64,000 nt of DNA from Spongilla lacustris (GCA_949361645.1 OX442437.1:4575921-4639920), one strand, 5' to 3'. Positions 38,301 through 49,747 are shown, counted from the stretch's first letter. The notes: generated by a model not told the origin, from the sequence alone. Program-made: numbers and translations.

Positions 38301-39195
38301 GCTTTTTATATTGACTTACTCTTTCAGGGTGACAATCAGTTGAAAATTGTGATGCTAATATTGACCATTTAAAACATTCTTCATCATCATTAATCACATT
38401 TAGGACACATCTATGAGGCACATAATCAGGAGTCTTTATATAACTTCCACCTCTCATTGGTTTATATTTAGTTATTCCTACATCAATTCGATCGGCATGC
38501 TTAAATACCCAGTTACTACCCAAATTTGTAAATTCATCAATCTTTTCTAACAACTCGCTTATACATTCATCAACAGCATATTGGACTTCATCTTTATTTA
38601 CGCAAACATGTGTTTTTGTTCTGAGATATGCCACTTTTATATCATCTTTCAGTTCTACTTTAACACCATCTACTAGCATTTCCCCAAACGATTTTTTAAT
38701 GAAAGTAGCAATCAAAGTTACGGTGACCTTAAGAGACTTATAGTCTGTCATCTTTTCTTCCAACAATGAATTCAACTTAGGCTTAATATATTCCATCGTA
38801 TCATTATGAGCATACCTAAAAGTATTATTAAAATGTTTAAAATTTATAGAGTATCTTGAAAACAAATTATGATCTTGTGCCAATTTGAAATCCATACCAT
38901 TATTTTTAATTGTTTCTCTTTTAAGATTCTTATAATGTATCTTCTCAGTTTTCTTTTGTTTCTTTGCCTTATGCTTATCCTTACCAACTAAATAAACATC
39001 CATAATATCTCGCTTTTTGGGTTGCTTTTTGTTAAATTTCGGCAATGGATGATCAACCACTGGTTTCTTAATAACATTTTCCAAATCACTAATCTCGTTT
39101 AAAAATACTTGACGAAGATCACTAGGGATCTTGTCATTTGCAGCCAGGGCCTTGAGCTTCTGAATGTGTTCGTTTACGGTGAGCATCGCTTCCAA
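35326..39195 (-). CDS. Protein-primed family B DNA polymerase (pPolB), 1289 aa in frame
   Basis: The element's replicative polymerase. Exonuclease motifs: Exo I DLE (455-457), Exo II FHNLRGYD (594-601), Exo III YLITD (751-755). Polymerase motifs: A MYLDANNLYG (849-858), B KLMNNAIYG (1015-1023), C YTDTDS (1115-1120). Two accessory metal sites are visible: CRRC...CHIKEC (398-418), and an endonuclease VII-like insert (545-577) with CYLC, HHDH and CNNC between Exo I and Exo II. The N-terminal ~250 residues are lysine-rich and uncharacterised. The C terminus is changed by a frameshift near 35377, so about 50 normal residues are replaced by a short tail. All catalytic residues are upstream of the lesion. 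Confidence 0.95.
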   Translation of the reverse strand: MEAMLTVNEHIQKLKALAANDKIPSDLRQVFLNEISDLENVIKKPVVDHPLPKFNKKQPKKRDIMDVYLVGKDKHKAKKQKKTEKIHYKNLKRETIKNNGMDFKLAQDHNLFSRYSINFKHFNNTFRYAHNDTMEYIKPKLNSLLEEKMTDYKSLKVTVTLIATFIKKSFGEMLVDGVKVELKDDIKVAYLRTKTHVCVNKDEVQYAVDECISELLEKIDEFTNLGSNWVFKHADRIDVGITKYKPMRGGSYIKTPDYVPHRCVLNVINDDEECFKWSILASQFSTDCHPERVSQYKKHEHKFNFNGINYPVETKDIKKFEAQNPTLSINVFGCYSDTYFGKEKFEIYPIHISEKYNGIESDKMIDLLLIEGRHYVWIKNFVGICFRLTKHNAKKFPCRRCLHICYTEDKLQCHIKECRGISKAPARVKLPAPNTFCQFYEYGMCMKVPLTIHADLESYNKTIKKQCGEHTIQVGEQDANSYCYTMVWRDGRREGPFLYRGENPVPHFLQELKKLAFRVNKVLGKIKPIIMTEEQKITHQEATQCYLCSSSFTPKNKKTAHHDHLNGLYEGPACNNCNLKMRIVPFETKIPVIFHNLRGYDSHLLLTEIGKVTDDLTNISCIPNNMEKYMSFNMGQFQFIDSYQFMQESLDNLAKNLSDEEMIHTKDYFMKKYNDGVIGGEATYNLMRRKGVYPYEWVNNKDKFDSTELPPKEAFYSRLSRTNITNADYEHAKNVWEKCQCKNFGDYHDLYLITDVMLLTDVFETFRNMSMKNYGIDPAYKFSTAGLSWSAMLKSTRVKLELLSDYDMHLMFEKGIRGGISTVCAKRLMEANNKYCKNFDPKKLTKYLMYLDANNLYGWAMMRKMPDGQFKWITMNLEQALVNIKNTDFDSDYECIYEVDLEYPNELHDLHNDYPLAPQRMKVKKDEYSPWQLEMAEKIGNNLTEYEKLIPNLSNKEHYVVHGQILKLYLELGMKLTKVHRAIHFHQAAWLKPYIEQNTNLRKKSKSDFEKNFFKLMNNAIYGKTMENVRGRVNVELVHANNNERMQKLLNSPNFDYMKTFDNDLVAMHMFKTTVHLVKPIYVGMAILDLSKYLMYNFWYNHIKKNYGNKAQLLYTDTDSFIYEVETEDVYDDMKKNDTYYDFSEYPKNHPCYNPVNAKVPGLFKDESCGRPMSAFAGIMSKMYAFTRDPFEDEEVKIINDKEVYVKKDINVETMSEKDLKGLSSDAARKHTVKKIKGVGMVVVNMDVGYEMYKDCILNGTQYSFSQTVLRSKAIKLVYTNKLKRHYLH

Positions 39196-39437
39196 TTTTG
39201 GATATAATATATACTACTCAAGAATTCTTTAAATAAAAATTGTCCGCAAATTGGCTTGCACCCCATGCCCTATAAAGCCTTAAAAAATATACATACATGT
39301 ACTTATTGGTATGCTGCCCATGCCCTGCAAAGCCTTCTATCGTGTTACTCCAAATTTGCTTGTCGACGCTGGGATCTCACCGGTGTCGATCAGCATCTGT
39401 AGTAATTTTTATAATTTTCTCAGGACATAAAATGTCA
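39196..39437. other. Upstream region of PolB
   Basis: No gene is seen. It holds a partial direct repeat, CATGCCCT(A/G)(T/C)AAAGCC (about 39264-39279 and 39319-39334). It presumably includes the PolB promoter in the AT-rich part next to 39195. Confidence 0.4.
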
Positions 39438-39525
39438 AGCAGTAGTAATAAGGGGGTTTGACTGTTAAGTAAACTCGATTTTATGCATAGGAGCCCCCGC
39501 TGGCCGCAGACGATTATTAACCAAC
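39438..39525 (+). repeat. Internal, diverged copy of the element terminus
   Basis: Sequence beginning AGCAGTAGTAATAAGG matches the first ~85 bp of the left end of the element (12869-12955), with the shared block TAGGAGCCCCCGC and a GATTATTAAC/GATTAAC ending. It lies just inside the right TIR but faces the same way as the left end, so it and the true right end form an inverted pair about 1.14 kb apart. Confidence 0.8.
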
Positions 39526-39560
39526 TAGTCTTAAAAGCTATTAATAGTATACTACAAGAT

Positions 39561-40580
39561 GCTAGCAATAGGTTCCTTGGCAGTTTTCGCGGAGTTTTCT
39601 CAGGGGGTTTTCTCAGGGTGTTTTATTGCATTCATAGCCTATGCACATCCTAGAAAGCTCCTAGTAGTCTTTAAAGTATAAAAAATGCTACTCAAGTAAT
39701 CTCGAGACTACTAGAAGCCTCTAATCGACGTCGGGTCCCAAAGAAACTATTCACACTAGTTACAAGAGTTTGCGGGGCCTTATCAACCTCCTATCTACAT
39801 CTTATATTAAGTAGTGGTTATAAGCCTCTAACGGGGGAAAAATAGTTGACGGTTATAGATAGAAGCCTCTAATCAACGTCGGGTCCCAAAGAAACTATTC
39901 ACACTAGTTACAAGAGTTTGCGGGGCCTTATCGACCTCCTATCTACATCTTATATTAAGTAGTGGTTATAAGCCTCTAACGGGGGAAAAATAGTTGACGT
40001 GGTCTCATAGAATATGTTAATCAAGTCTGATTGACCGGCGGGGGCTCCTATCTATAACTCGAGTTTTATTGGCAGTCAAACCACCTTATCGAGTTATAGA
40101 TAGAAGCCTCTAATCGACGTCGGGTCCCAAAGAAACTATTCACACTAGTTACAAGAGTTTGCGGGGCCTTATCGACCTCCTATCCACATCTTATATTAAG
40201 TAGTGGTTATAAGCCTCTAACGGGGGTAAAATAGTTGAGATGGTCTCAAAGAATATGTTAATCAAGTCTGATTGGCTGGCGGGGGCTCCTATCTATAACT
40301 CGAGTTTTATTGGCAGTCAAACCACCTTATCGAGTTATAGATAGAAGCCTCTAATCGACGTCGGGTCCCAAAGAAACTATTCACACTAGTTACAAGAGTT
40401 TGCGGGGCCTTATCGACCTCCTATCCACATCTTATATTAAGTAGTGGTTATAAGCCTCTAACGGGGGTAAAATAGTTGAGATGGTCTCATAGAATATGTT
40501 AATCAAGTCTGATTGGCTGGCGGGGGCTCCTATCTATAACTCGAGTTTTATTGGCAGTCAAACCACTTTATTACTACTGC
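39561..40580 (-). repeat. Right terminal inverted repeat
   Basis: The inverted counterpart of 12869-13889: an inner single-copy part (39561-39714), then the 241-bp units in reverse order. Differences from the left copy are few, for example CACTTTATTACTACTGC here against the AAGGTGG start on the left, and AAAGAATATG for ATAGAATATG at about 40247. Confidence 0.93.
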
Positions 40581-40586
40581 TTAGCT
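40581..40586. other. Right target-site duplication (TTAGCT)
   Basis: It repeats the bases before the left end and continues directly into a satellite unit (TTGTGTTAGC). Confidence 0.8.
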
Positions 40587-43480
40587 TGTGTTAGCACACT
40601 GCCTTGTTACAGTATTTAGCTTGTCTTGGTACACAGAGCCTTGTTGCTGTATTTGGATTGTGTTAGCACGCAGCCTTTTTTAAAATGTAGCTTGTCGTAG
40701 TACACAGAGCCTTGTTACTGAATTTAGCTTGTGTTAGCACACTGCCTTGTTACTGTATTTAGCTAGTGCTAGCACACTGCCTTGTTACTGTATTTAGCTT
40801 GTTTTGGTACACAGAGCCTTGTTGCTGTATTTGGATTTTGTTAGCATGCAGCCTTTTTTTAAAATGTAGCTGTTCGTGGTACACAGAGCCTTGTTACTGT
40901 ATTTAGCTTGTGCTAGCACACTGCCTTGTTACTTTATTTAGCTTGTGTTAGCACCCTGCCCTACCATGTTACTGTTTTAAAAATGTAGCTTGTCTTGTCT
41001 TGTCTTGGTACCCAGAGCCGTGTTACTGTATTTAGCTTGTGTTAGCACACTACCTTGTTAATGTGTTTGGCTTGTGTTAACACCCTGCCTTGTTGCTGTA
41101 TTGAACTTGCCTTGGTACCCAGAGCCTTGTTGCTGTATTTAACTTGTGTCAGCACCCTGCCTTGTTATTGTATGTAGCTTGTGTTAGCACCCTGCCTTGG
41201 TACTGTATTTAGCTTGTGTTAGCACACTGTCTTGTTACTGTGTTTAGCTTGTGTTAGCACACTACCATGTTAGCTTGTGTTAGCACCCTGCCCTGTTGCT
41301 GTGTTGAACTTGTCATGGTACCAAGAGCATTGTTACTGCATTTAGCTTGTGTTAGCACCCTGCCCTACCATGTTACTGTTTTTAAAAAAGTAGCTTGCCT
41401 TGGTACCCAGAGCCATGTTACTGTATTTAGCTTGTGTTAGCACCCTACCTTGTTACTGTATTTAGCTTGTGTTAGCACACTGCCTTGTTACAGTATTTAG
41501 CTTGTTTTGGTACACAGAGCCTTGTTGCTGTATTTGGATTTTGTTAGCATGCAGCCTTTTTTTAAATGTAGCTTTTCGTGGTACACAGAGCCTTGTTACT
41601 GTATTTAGCACACTGCCTTGTTACTGCATTTAGCTTGTGTTAGCACACTGCCTTGTTACTGTATTTAGCTTGTGTTAGCACACTGCCTTGTTACTGTATT
41701 TAGCTTGTGTTAGCACACTGCCTTGTTACTGTATTTAGCTTGTGTTAGCACCCTGCCCCACCATGTTACTGTTTTAAAAATGTAGCTTGTCTTGTCTTGT
41801 CTTGGTACCCAGAGCCGTGTTACTGTATTTAGCTTGTGTTAGCACACTACCTTGTTACTGTGTTTAGCTTGTGTTAACACCCTGCCTTGTTGCTGTAATG
41901 AGCTTGCCTTGGTACCCAGAGCCTTGTTGCTGTATTTAACTTGTGTCAGCACACTGCCTTGTTATTGTATGTAGCTTGTGTTAGCACCCTGCCTTGTTAC
42001 TGTATTTAGCTTGTGTTAGCACACTGCCTTGTTACTGTGTTTAGCTTGTGTTAACACACTACTATGTTACTGTGTTTAGCTTGTGTTAGCACCCTGCCCT
42101 ATTGTTGTGTTGAACTTGTCATGGTACCAAGAGCATTGTTACTACATTTAGCTTGTGTTAGCACGTACCCTGCCCTACCATGTTACTGTTTTTAAAAAAG
42201 TAGCTTGCCTTGGTACCCAGAGCCCTGTTACTGTATTTAGCTTGTGTTAGCACCCTACCTTGTTACTGTATTTAGCTTGTGTTAGCACCCTACCTTGTTA
42301 CTGTATTTAGCTTGTGTTAGCACCCTACCTTGTTACTGTATTTAGCTTGTGTTAGCACGCTGCCTTGTTATTGTGTTTAGCTTGTGTTAGCACACTGCCT
42401 TGTTACTGTATTTAGCTTGTGTTAGCACCCTGCCTGTTACTGTATATAGCTTGTGTTAGCACACTGCCTTGTTACAGTGTTTAGCTTGTCTTGGTACACA
42501 GAGCCTGTTTGCTGTATTTGGATTGTGTTAGCACGCAGCCTTTTTAAAAATGTAGCTTGTCGTGGTACAGAGACTTTTTATTGTATTTAGCTTGTGTTAG
42601 CACCCTGCCTTTTTACTATATTTAGCTTGTGTTAGCGCACTGCCTTATTACTGTATTTAGCTTGTGTTAGCACCCTGCCCTACTATGTTACTGTTTTAAA
42701 AATTAGCTTGTCATGTCTCGTCTTGGTACCCAGAGCCTTGTGACTGTATTTAGCTTGTGTTAGCACCATGCCTTGTTACTGTATTTAGCTTGTATTAGCA
42801 CCCTGGCCTGCCTTGTTATTGTATTTAGCTTGTGTTAGCACCCTGCCTTGTTACTGTGTTTAGCTTGTGTTAGCACCCTGCCTTGTTACTGTGTTTAGCT
42901 TGTGTTAGCACCCTGCCCTACCTTGTTATTATTTTTTTAAAGCAGCTTGCCTTGATACCCAGAGCCGTGTTACTGTATTTAGCTTGTGTTAGCACCCTGC
43001 CTTGTTACTGGATTTAGCTTGTGTTAGCACACTACCTTGTTACTGTTATTAGCTTGTGTTAGTACCCTGCCTTGTTGCTGTATTGAGCTTGCCTTGGTAC
43101 CCAGAGACTTTTTGCGGTATTGAGCTTGTGTCAGCACCCTGCCTTGTTATTGTACTGTATTTAGCTTTTGTTAGCACTCTAACTTGCTATTGTATTTAGC
43201 TTGTGCTAACACCCTGCCTTGTTACTGTATTTAGCTTGTCTTGGTGCACAGTGCCTTGTTACTGTATTAGCAGCCTGCCTTGTTATGGGTGTGAGTAGCT
43301 AGACTTGGTATGTAGATTAAGTAACTTGTCTTGGTACACTGCCTTGTTATTAGTATTGGTAACCTGTCTTGTTACAGTTTGTAGCTTGTGTGCCTGTTTA
43401 TAAAATGCACGGGTATCCTGTTTAGGTTCATAAAGCTGTATCTGGTATTAGTACACTGCCCTGTTACATTCCTTTGTCAC
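40582..43480 (+). repeat. 35-bp minisatellite array, right part of the split arm
   Basis: The same unit and orientation as 5840-12868. The first ~1.1 kb is collinear with 10136-11290, proving that it is the rest of the higher-order copy cut by the element. Units become more diverged from about 43150 to 43480, near the array edge. Confidence 0.93.
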
Positions 43481-43493
43481 CAAACCTTGTTAA

Positions 43494-43975
43494 AATAGCC
43501 CATGTATGTGGACATAGCCCATGTATGTGGACATAGCCCATGTATGTGGACATAGCCCATGTATGTGGACATAGCTCATGTATGTGGACATAGCCCATGT
43601 ATGTGGACATAGCCCATGTATGTGGACATAGCCCATGTATGTGGACATAGCCCATGTATGTGGACATAGCTCATGTATGTGGACATAGCCCATGTATGTG
43701 GACATAGCCCATGTATGTGGACATAGCCCATGTATGTGGACATAGCCCATGTATGTGGACATATAGCCCATGTATGTGGACATAGCCCATGTATGTGGAC
43801 ATAGCCCATGTATGTGGACATAGCCCATGTATATGGACATAGCCCATGTATGTGGACATAGCCCATGTATGTGGACATAGCCCATGTATGTGGACATAGC
43901 CCATGTATGTGGACATATAGCCCATGTATGTGGACATAGCCCATGTATGTGGACATAGCCCATGTATATAGCCCA
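43494..43975. repeat. 19-bp minisatellite
   Basis: About 25 tandem copies of CATGTATGTGGACATAGCC, with two 21-bp variants (an extra TA) and few substitutions. Open frames over it (HTWAMSTYMGYVHIHGLCP repeats) are artefacts. It sits at the inner edge of the satellite arm. Confidence 0.95.
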
Positions 43976-44262
43976 CCTTCATACATGTATGTAAACCTAG
44001 TCCACATTCAAACCTGTAAACCTTGTTCATGTATGTAAACCTAGCTCACCTGCATACATTTATTACGTAGGTCATTACAAATATTCATAGTAATTGTTCC
44101 ACAGTGGATGATGAATTTCATTCTCAATTGTGACCATCTGTTGTATGCTTGGTCTTAGTGTTTCTTTTGACAGTTCAGCTTCACATACATATACATGTAT
44201 GCAGGTGGGCTAGGTTTACAGGTATGAAGACTGCCTAGGTTTACATACTGACAAGGTAGGGT
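43976..44262. other. Centre of the large inverted satellite structure
   Basis: About 43976-44055 and 44185-44262 carry inverted similarity (ACCTGCATACAT versus ATGTATGCAGGT, GTAAACCTAG versus CTAGGTTTAC). They flank about 130 bp of unique sequence. Beyond this point the 35-bp units reverse their orientation. Confidence 0.6.
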
Positions 44263-47200
44263 ACCAATACAAGCTAACTACTCTATCAGTACAATGGGTA
44301 CCAAAACAAGGTATATAATTTAAGGACCAAGACAAGCTACACAATGTCAGAAAGCAGATTACTAACACAAGCTAAATACAGTAACAAGGTAGGGCTAAAT
44401 ACAGTAACCAGACTCTGGGTACCAAGGCAAGCTAACAGAAACAAGGTAGGGCAGGGTGATAACACAAGCTAAATACAGTAATAAGGCAAGGTGCTACCAC
44501 AGACTACATACAGTAACAAGGAATGGTGCTAACACAAGCTAAATACAGTAACAAGGCAGGGTGCTAACACAAGCTAAATACAGGAGCAAGGCAGTGTGCT
44601 AACACAAGCTAAATACAGTAACAATGCTCTGCGTACCAAGACAAGCCAAATACAGTAACAAGGAAGGGTGCTAACACAATTTAAACACAGTAATAAGGCA
44701 GGGAGCTAACACAAGCTAAATAAAGCAACAAGGCTCTGTGTACCATGACAGGCTAAATACAGTAACAAGGCAGGGTGCTAACACAAGCCAAATACAGTAA
44801 CAAAGCATGGTGATAACACAAGTTAAATACAGTAACAAGGTAATAAGCTAAATCAAGTTCAATACAGTCACAAGGCAGGGCTCTAACACAAGCTACATAC
44901 AGTAATAAGGCTCTGGGTACAATCACAAGCCACATTTTTAAAACACAGTAACAAGGTAGGGTAGGGTACTAACACAAGCTAAATACAGTAACAAGGCATG
45001 GTGCTAACACAAGCTAAATACAGTAACAAAGCTTGGTGCTAACACAATTTAAATACAGTAACAAGGTAGGAAGCTAAATCAAGCTCTATACAGTCACAAG
45101 GCAGGGTTCTAAAACAAGTTAAATACAGTAACAAGGCTCTGGGTACCATGAAAAGCTAAATACAGTGTGCTAATAAAAGCTAAGGCAAGGTGCTACCACA
45201 AGCTAAATACAGTTACAAGGCAAGGTGGTACCACAAGCTAAATATAGTAACAAGGCTCTGGGTACCAAGACAAGCTACATTAATAAAAACAGTAATAAGG
45301 CTGTGTGCTAACGAAAGCCAAATACAGCAACAAGGCTCTGCGTACCAACACAAGCTAAATACAGTAACAAGGCATGGTGCTACCACAAGCTGAATACAGT
45401 AACAAGGCACGGTGCTACCACAAGTTAAATACAGTAACAAGGCAGTGTGCTAACACAAGCTAAATACTGTAACAATGCAGTCTGCTAACACAAGCTAATT
45501 ACAGTAACAAGGCAAGGTGCTAACACAAGCTCAAAACAGTAACAAGGCATGGTGCTACCACAAGCTAAATACAGTAACAAGGCAGGGTGCTAACACAAGC
45601 TAAATACAGTAACAAGGCAGGGTGCTAATACAAGCTAAATACAGTAACAAGGCAGGGTTCTAACACAAGTTAAATACAGTAACACGGCAGGGTGCTAACA
45701 CAAGTTAAATACAGTTACAAGGAAAGGTGCTACCACAAGCTAAATACAGCAACAAGGCTCTGGGTACCCAGACAAGCCAATTACAGTAACAAGGCAGGGT
45801 GCTAGCACAAGTTAAACACAGTAATAAGCAGAATGCTAACACAAGCTAAAGACAGCAACAAGGCTCTGTGCACCATGACAGGCTAAAAACAGTAAAAAGG
45901 CAGGATGCTACCACAAGCTACATACAATAACAAGGCATGGTGCTAACACAAGCTAAATACAGTAACAAGGCATGGTGCTAACACAAACTAAAAACAGTAA
46001 CAAGGCAGGGTGCTAACACCAGCTAAATACAGTAACAAGGCAGTGTGCTAACACAAGCTAAATACAGTAACAAGGCAGGGTGCTAACACAAGTTAAACAC
46101 AGTAATAAGGCAGGGATCTAACACAAGCTAAATACAGCAACAAGGCTCTGTGTACCATGACAGGCTAAATACAGTAACAAGGCAGGATGCTAACACAAGC
46201 TAAATACACTAACAAAGCATGGTGCTAACACAAGTTAAATACAGTAACAAGGTAGGAAGCTAAATCAAGCTCAACACAGTCACAAGGCAGGGTTCTAATA
46301 CTAGCTAAATACAGGTACAAGGCTCTGGGTACCATGCCAAGCTACATTAAAAAAAAAAACAGTAACAAGGTAGGGCAGGGAACTAACACAAGCTAAATAC
46401 AGTAGCAAGGCAGTGTCCTAACACAAGCTAAATACAGTAACAAGGCAGGGTGCTAACACAAGCTAAATACAGTAACAAGGAATGGTGCTAACACAAACTA
46501 AATACAGGAGCAAGGCAGTGTGCTAACACAAGGCTAAATACAATAACAATGCTCTGCGTACCAAGACAAGCCAAATACAGTAACAAGGAAGGGTGCTAAC
46601 ACAAGTTAAACACAGTAATAAGGCAGGGTGCTAACACAAGCTAAATACAGCAATGTGGTTCTGTGTACCATGACAGGCTAAATACAGTAACAAGGCAGGG
46701 TGCTAACACAAGTTAAATACAGTAACAAGGTAATACGCTAAATCAAGTTCATTACAGTCACAAGGCAGGGTTCTAACACAAGCTAAACACAGGTACAAGG
46801 CTCTGGGTACCATGCCAAGCTACATTTAAAAAAAACACTAACAAGGTAGGGCCGGGAGCGAACACAAGCTAAATACAGTAACAAGGCATGGTGCTAACAC
46901 AAGCTAAATACAGTAACAAGGAATGGTGCTAACACAAGCTACATACAGTAACAAGGCTTTGGGTATCAAGACAAACTACATTCTCAATAAGGTAGGGGAG
47001 GGTGCTAACACAAGCTAAATATAGTGGTACTAACATAAGTTAAATACAGTCACATGGCATGGTGCTAACACAATTCAAACTCAGTTACAAGGCAAGGTGC
47101 TAACACAAGCTAAATACAGTAACAAGGCTCTGTGTACCAAGACAAGCTACATTTTTATAAAGGCTGTGTGATAAAACAATCCAAATACAGCATCAAGGCT

Positions 47201-49547
47201 CTGTGTACAAAGACAGGCTAAATACTGAAACAAGGCAGTGTGCTAACACAAGCTAAATTCAGTAACAAGGCAGGGTGCTAACACAAGCTAAATACAGTAA
47301 CAAGGCAGGGTGCTAACACAAACTAAATGCAGGAGCAAGGCTGTGTGCTAACACAAGCTAAATACAGTAACAAGGCAGGGTGCTAACACAAGCTAAATAC
47401 AGTAACAAGGCAGGGTGCTAACACAAACTAAATGCAGGAGCAAGGCATGGTGCTAACACAAGTTAAATACAGTACCAAGGCAGGGTGCTAAGACAAGCTA
47501 CATACAGTAACAAGGCAGGGTGCTAACACAAGTTAAATACATTAACAAGGCAGGGTGCTAAGACAAGCTACATGTACATACAGTAACAAGGCAGGGTGCT
47601 AACACAAGTTAAATACAGTAACAAGGCTCTGGGTACCAAGACAAGCCAAATACAGTAACAAGGCAGGGTGCTAACACAACAGTAATAAGGCAGGGATCTA
47701 ACACAAGCTAAATACAGCAACAAGGCAGGGTGCTAAGACAAGCTACATACAGTAACAAGGCTCTGTGTACCATGACAGGCTAAATACAGTAACAAGGTAG
47801 GATGCTAACACAATTTAAATACAGTTACAAGGCATGGTGCTAACACAAGCTAAATACAGTAACAAGGCAGGGTGCTAACACAAGCTAAATACAGTAACAA
47901 GGCATGGTGCTAACACAAGCTAAATGCAGTAAGAAGTCATGGTGCTACCACTAGCTACATACAGTAACAAGGCATGGTGCTAACACAAGCTAAATACAGC
48001 AACAAGGCTCTGTGTACCATAACAGGCTAAAAACAGTAACAAGGCAGGGTGCTAACACATGCTGGATACAGTAACAAGGCTCTGGGTACCAAGACAAGCC
48101 AAGTACAGTAACAAGGCAGGGTGCTAACACAAGTTAAACACACTAACAAAGCATGGTGCTAACACAAGTTCAATACAGTAACAAGGTAGGAAGCTAAATC
48201 AAGCTCAATACAGTCAGAAGGCAGGGTTCTAACACAAGCTAAATACAGTAACAAGGCTCTGGGTACCATGCCAAGCTACATTTTTTTAAAAACAGTATCA
48301 AGGTAGGGCAGGGTGCTAACACAAGCTAAATACAGTAACATGACATGGTGCTAACACAAGCTAAATACAGTAACAAGGCATGGTGCTAACACAAGCTAAA
48401 TACAGTAACAAGGCAGGGTGCTAACACAAGCTAAATACTGTAACAAGGCATGGTGCTAACACAAGCTAAATACAGTAAGAAGTCATGGTGCTACCACTAG
48501 CTACATACAGTAACAAGGCATGGTGCTAACACAAGCTAAATACAGCAACAAGGCTCTGTGTACCATGACAGGCTAAAAACAGTAACAAGGCAGGGTTCTA
48601 ACACAAGCTAAATACAGTAACAAGGCTCTGGGTACCAAGACAAGCCAAGTACACATGGCAGGGTGCTAACACAAGTTAAACACACTAACAAAGCATGGTG
48701 CTAACACAAGTTAAATACAGTAACAAGGTAGGGTGCTAACACAAGCTAAATACAGTAACAAGGCATGGTGCTAACACAAGCTAAATACTGTAACAAGCTA
48801 AATACAGTAACAAGGCATGGTGCTAACACAAGCTAAATACTGTAACAAGCTAAATACAGTAACAAGGCATGGTGCTAACACAAGCTAAATACAGTAACAA
48901 GGCAGGTGCTAACACAAGCTAAATACAGTTACAAGGCAGGGTGCTAAAACAAGCGAACTACAGTAACAAGGCATGGTGCTAACACAAGCTTAATACAGTA
49001 ACAAAGCTGGGTGTTAACACAGGCTAAATACAGTAACAAGGCAGGGTGCTAGCACAAGCTAAATACAGTAACAAGGCAGGGTGCTAACACAAGCTACATA
49101 CAGTAACAAGGAGGGGTGCTAATACAAGCTAAATACAGTAATAAGGCATGGTACTAACACAAGCTAAAACAGTAACAAGGCAGGGTTCTAACACAAGCTA
49201 AATACAGATACAAGGCTCTGGGTACCATGCCAAGCTACATTTTTGAAAAACAGTAACAAGGTAGGGCAGGGAGCTAACACAAGCTAAATACAGTAGCAAG
49301 GCAGTGTGCTAACACAAGCTAAATACAGTAACAAGGCATGGTGCTAACACAAAATAAATGCAGGAGCAAGGCAGTGTGCTAACACAAGCTAAATACAGTA
49401 ACAAGGCCTGGTGCTAACACAAGCTAAATACACTAACAAGGCAGGGTGCTAACACAAACTAAATGCAGGAGCAAGGCAGTGTTGCAACACAAGCTGAATA
49501 CAGTAACAACGCTTTGCGTACCAAGACAAGTTAAATACAGTAACAAG
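44263..49547 (-). repeat. 35-bp minisatellite array, inverted arm
   Basis: Units read as the reverse complement of the left arm (for example GCTAACACAAGCTAAATACA) up to the assembly gap. The same long and short variants are present, including GCTCTGGGTACCA and poly-A-linked forms. The copies are more mixed than in the left arm, and no 2.7-kb period was noticed. Short frames here are not genes. Confidence 0.93.
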
Positions 49548-49747
49548 NNNNNNNNNNNNNNNNNNNNNNNNNNNNNNNNNNNNNNNNNNNNNNNNNNNNN
49601 NNNNNNNNNNNNNNNNNNNNNNNNNNNNNNNNNNNNNNNNNNNNNNNNNNNNNNNNNNNNNNNNNNNNNNNNNNNNNNNNNNNNNNNNNNNNNNNNNNNN
49701 NNNNNNNNNNNNNNNNNNNNNNNNNNNNNNNNNNNNNNNNNNNNNNN
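49548..49747. other. Assembly gap (200 N)
   Basis: An unresolved stretch inside the satellite. Its real length is unknown. Confidence 0.99.

Larger units (their letters stand above)
12869..40580. mobile_element. Polinton/Maverick element (endogenous DNA virus), about 27.7 kb
   Basis: The element is bounded by inverted repeats of about 1.02 kb starting AGCAGTAGTAATAAGG and by a 5-6 bp target duplication. It encodes the defining Polinton pair, a retroviral-type integrase and a protein-primed PolB, together with a packaging ATPase and putative capsid proteins. Around 20 genes are tightly packed on both strands, with short AT-rich divergent spacers and hairpins at 3' ends. It is larger than the usual 15-20 kb Polinton, mainly because of a 3.5-kb fibre-like gene and a long polymerase gene. 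Three lesions indicate the copy is probably not functional, yet most frames are open, so it is young. Confidence 0.93.

Noticed and set aside
39377..39568. 63-codon minus-strand frame next to the right TIR
   Set aside because: It runs through the internal terminus copy and into the inner edge of the TIR. It is better explained by repeat sequence than by a gene.
43464..44030. Four overlapping minus-strand frames with repeated HTWAMSTYMGYVHIHGLCP-like units
   Set aside because: They are translations of the 19-bp minisatellite. 19 is not a multiple of three, so all frames give the same repeating peptide.
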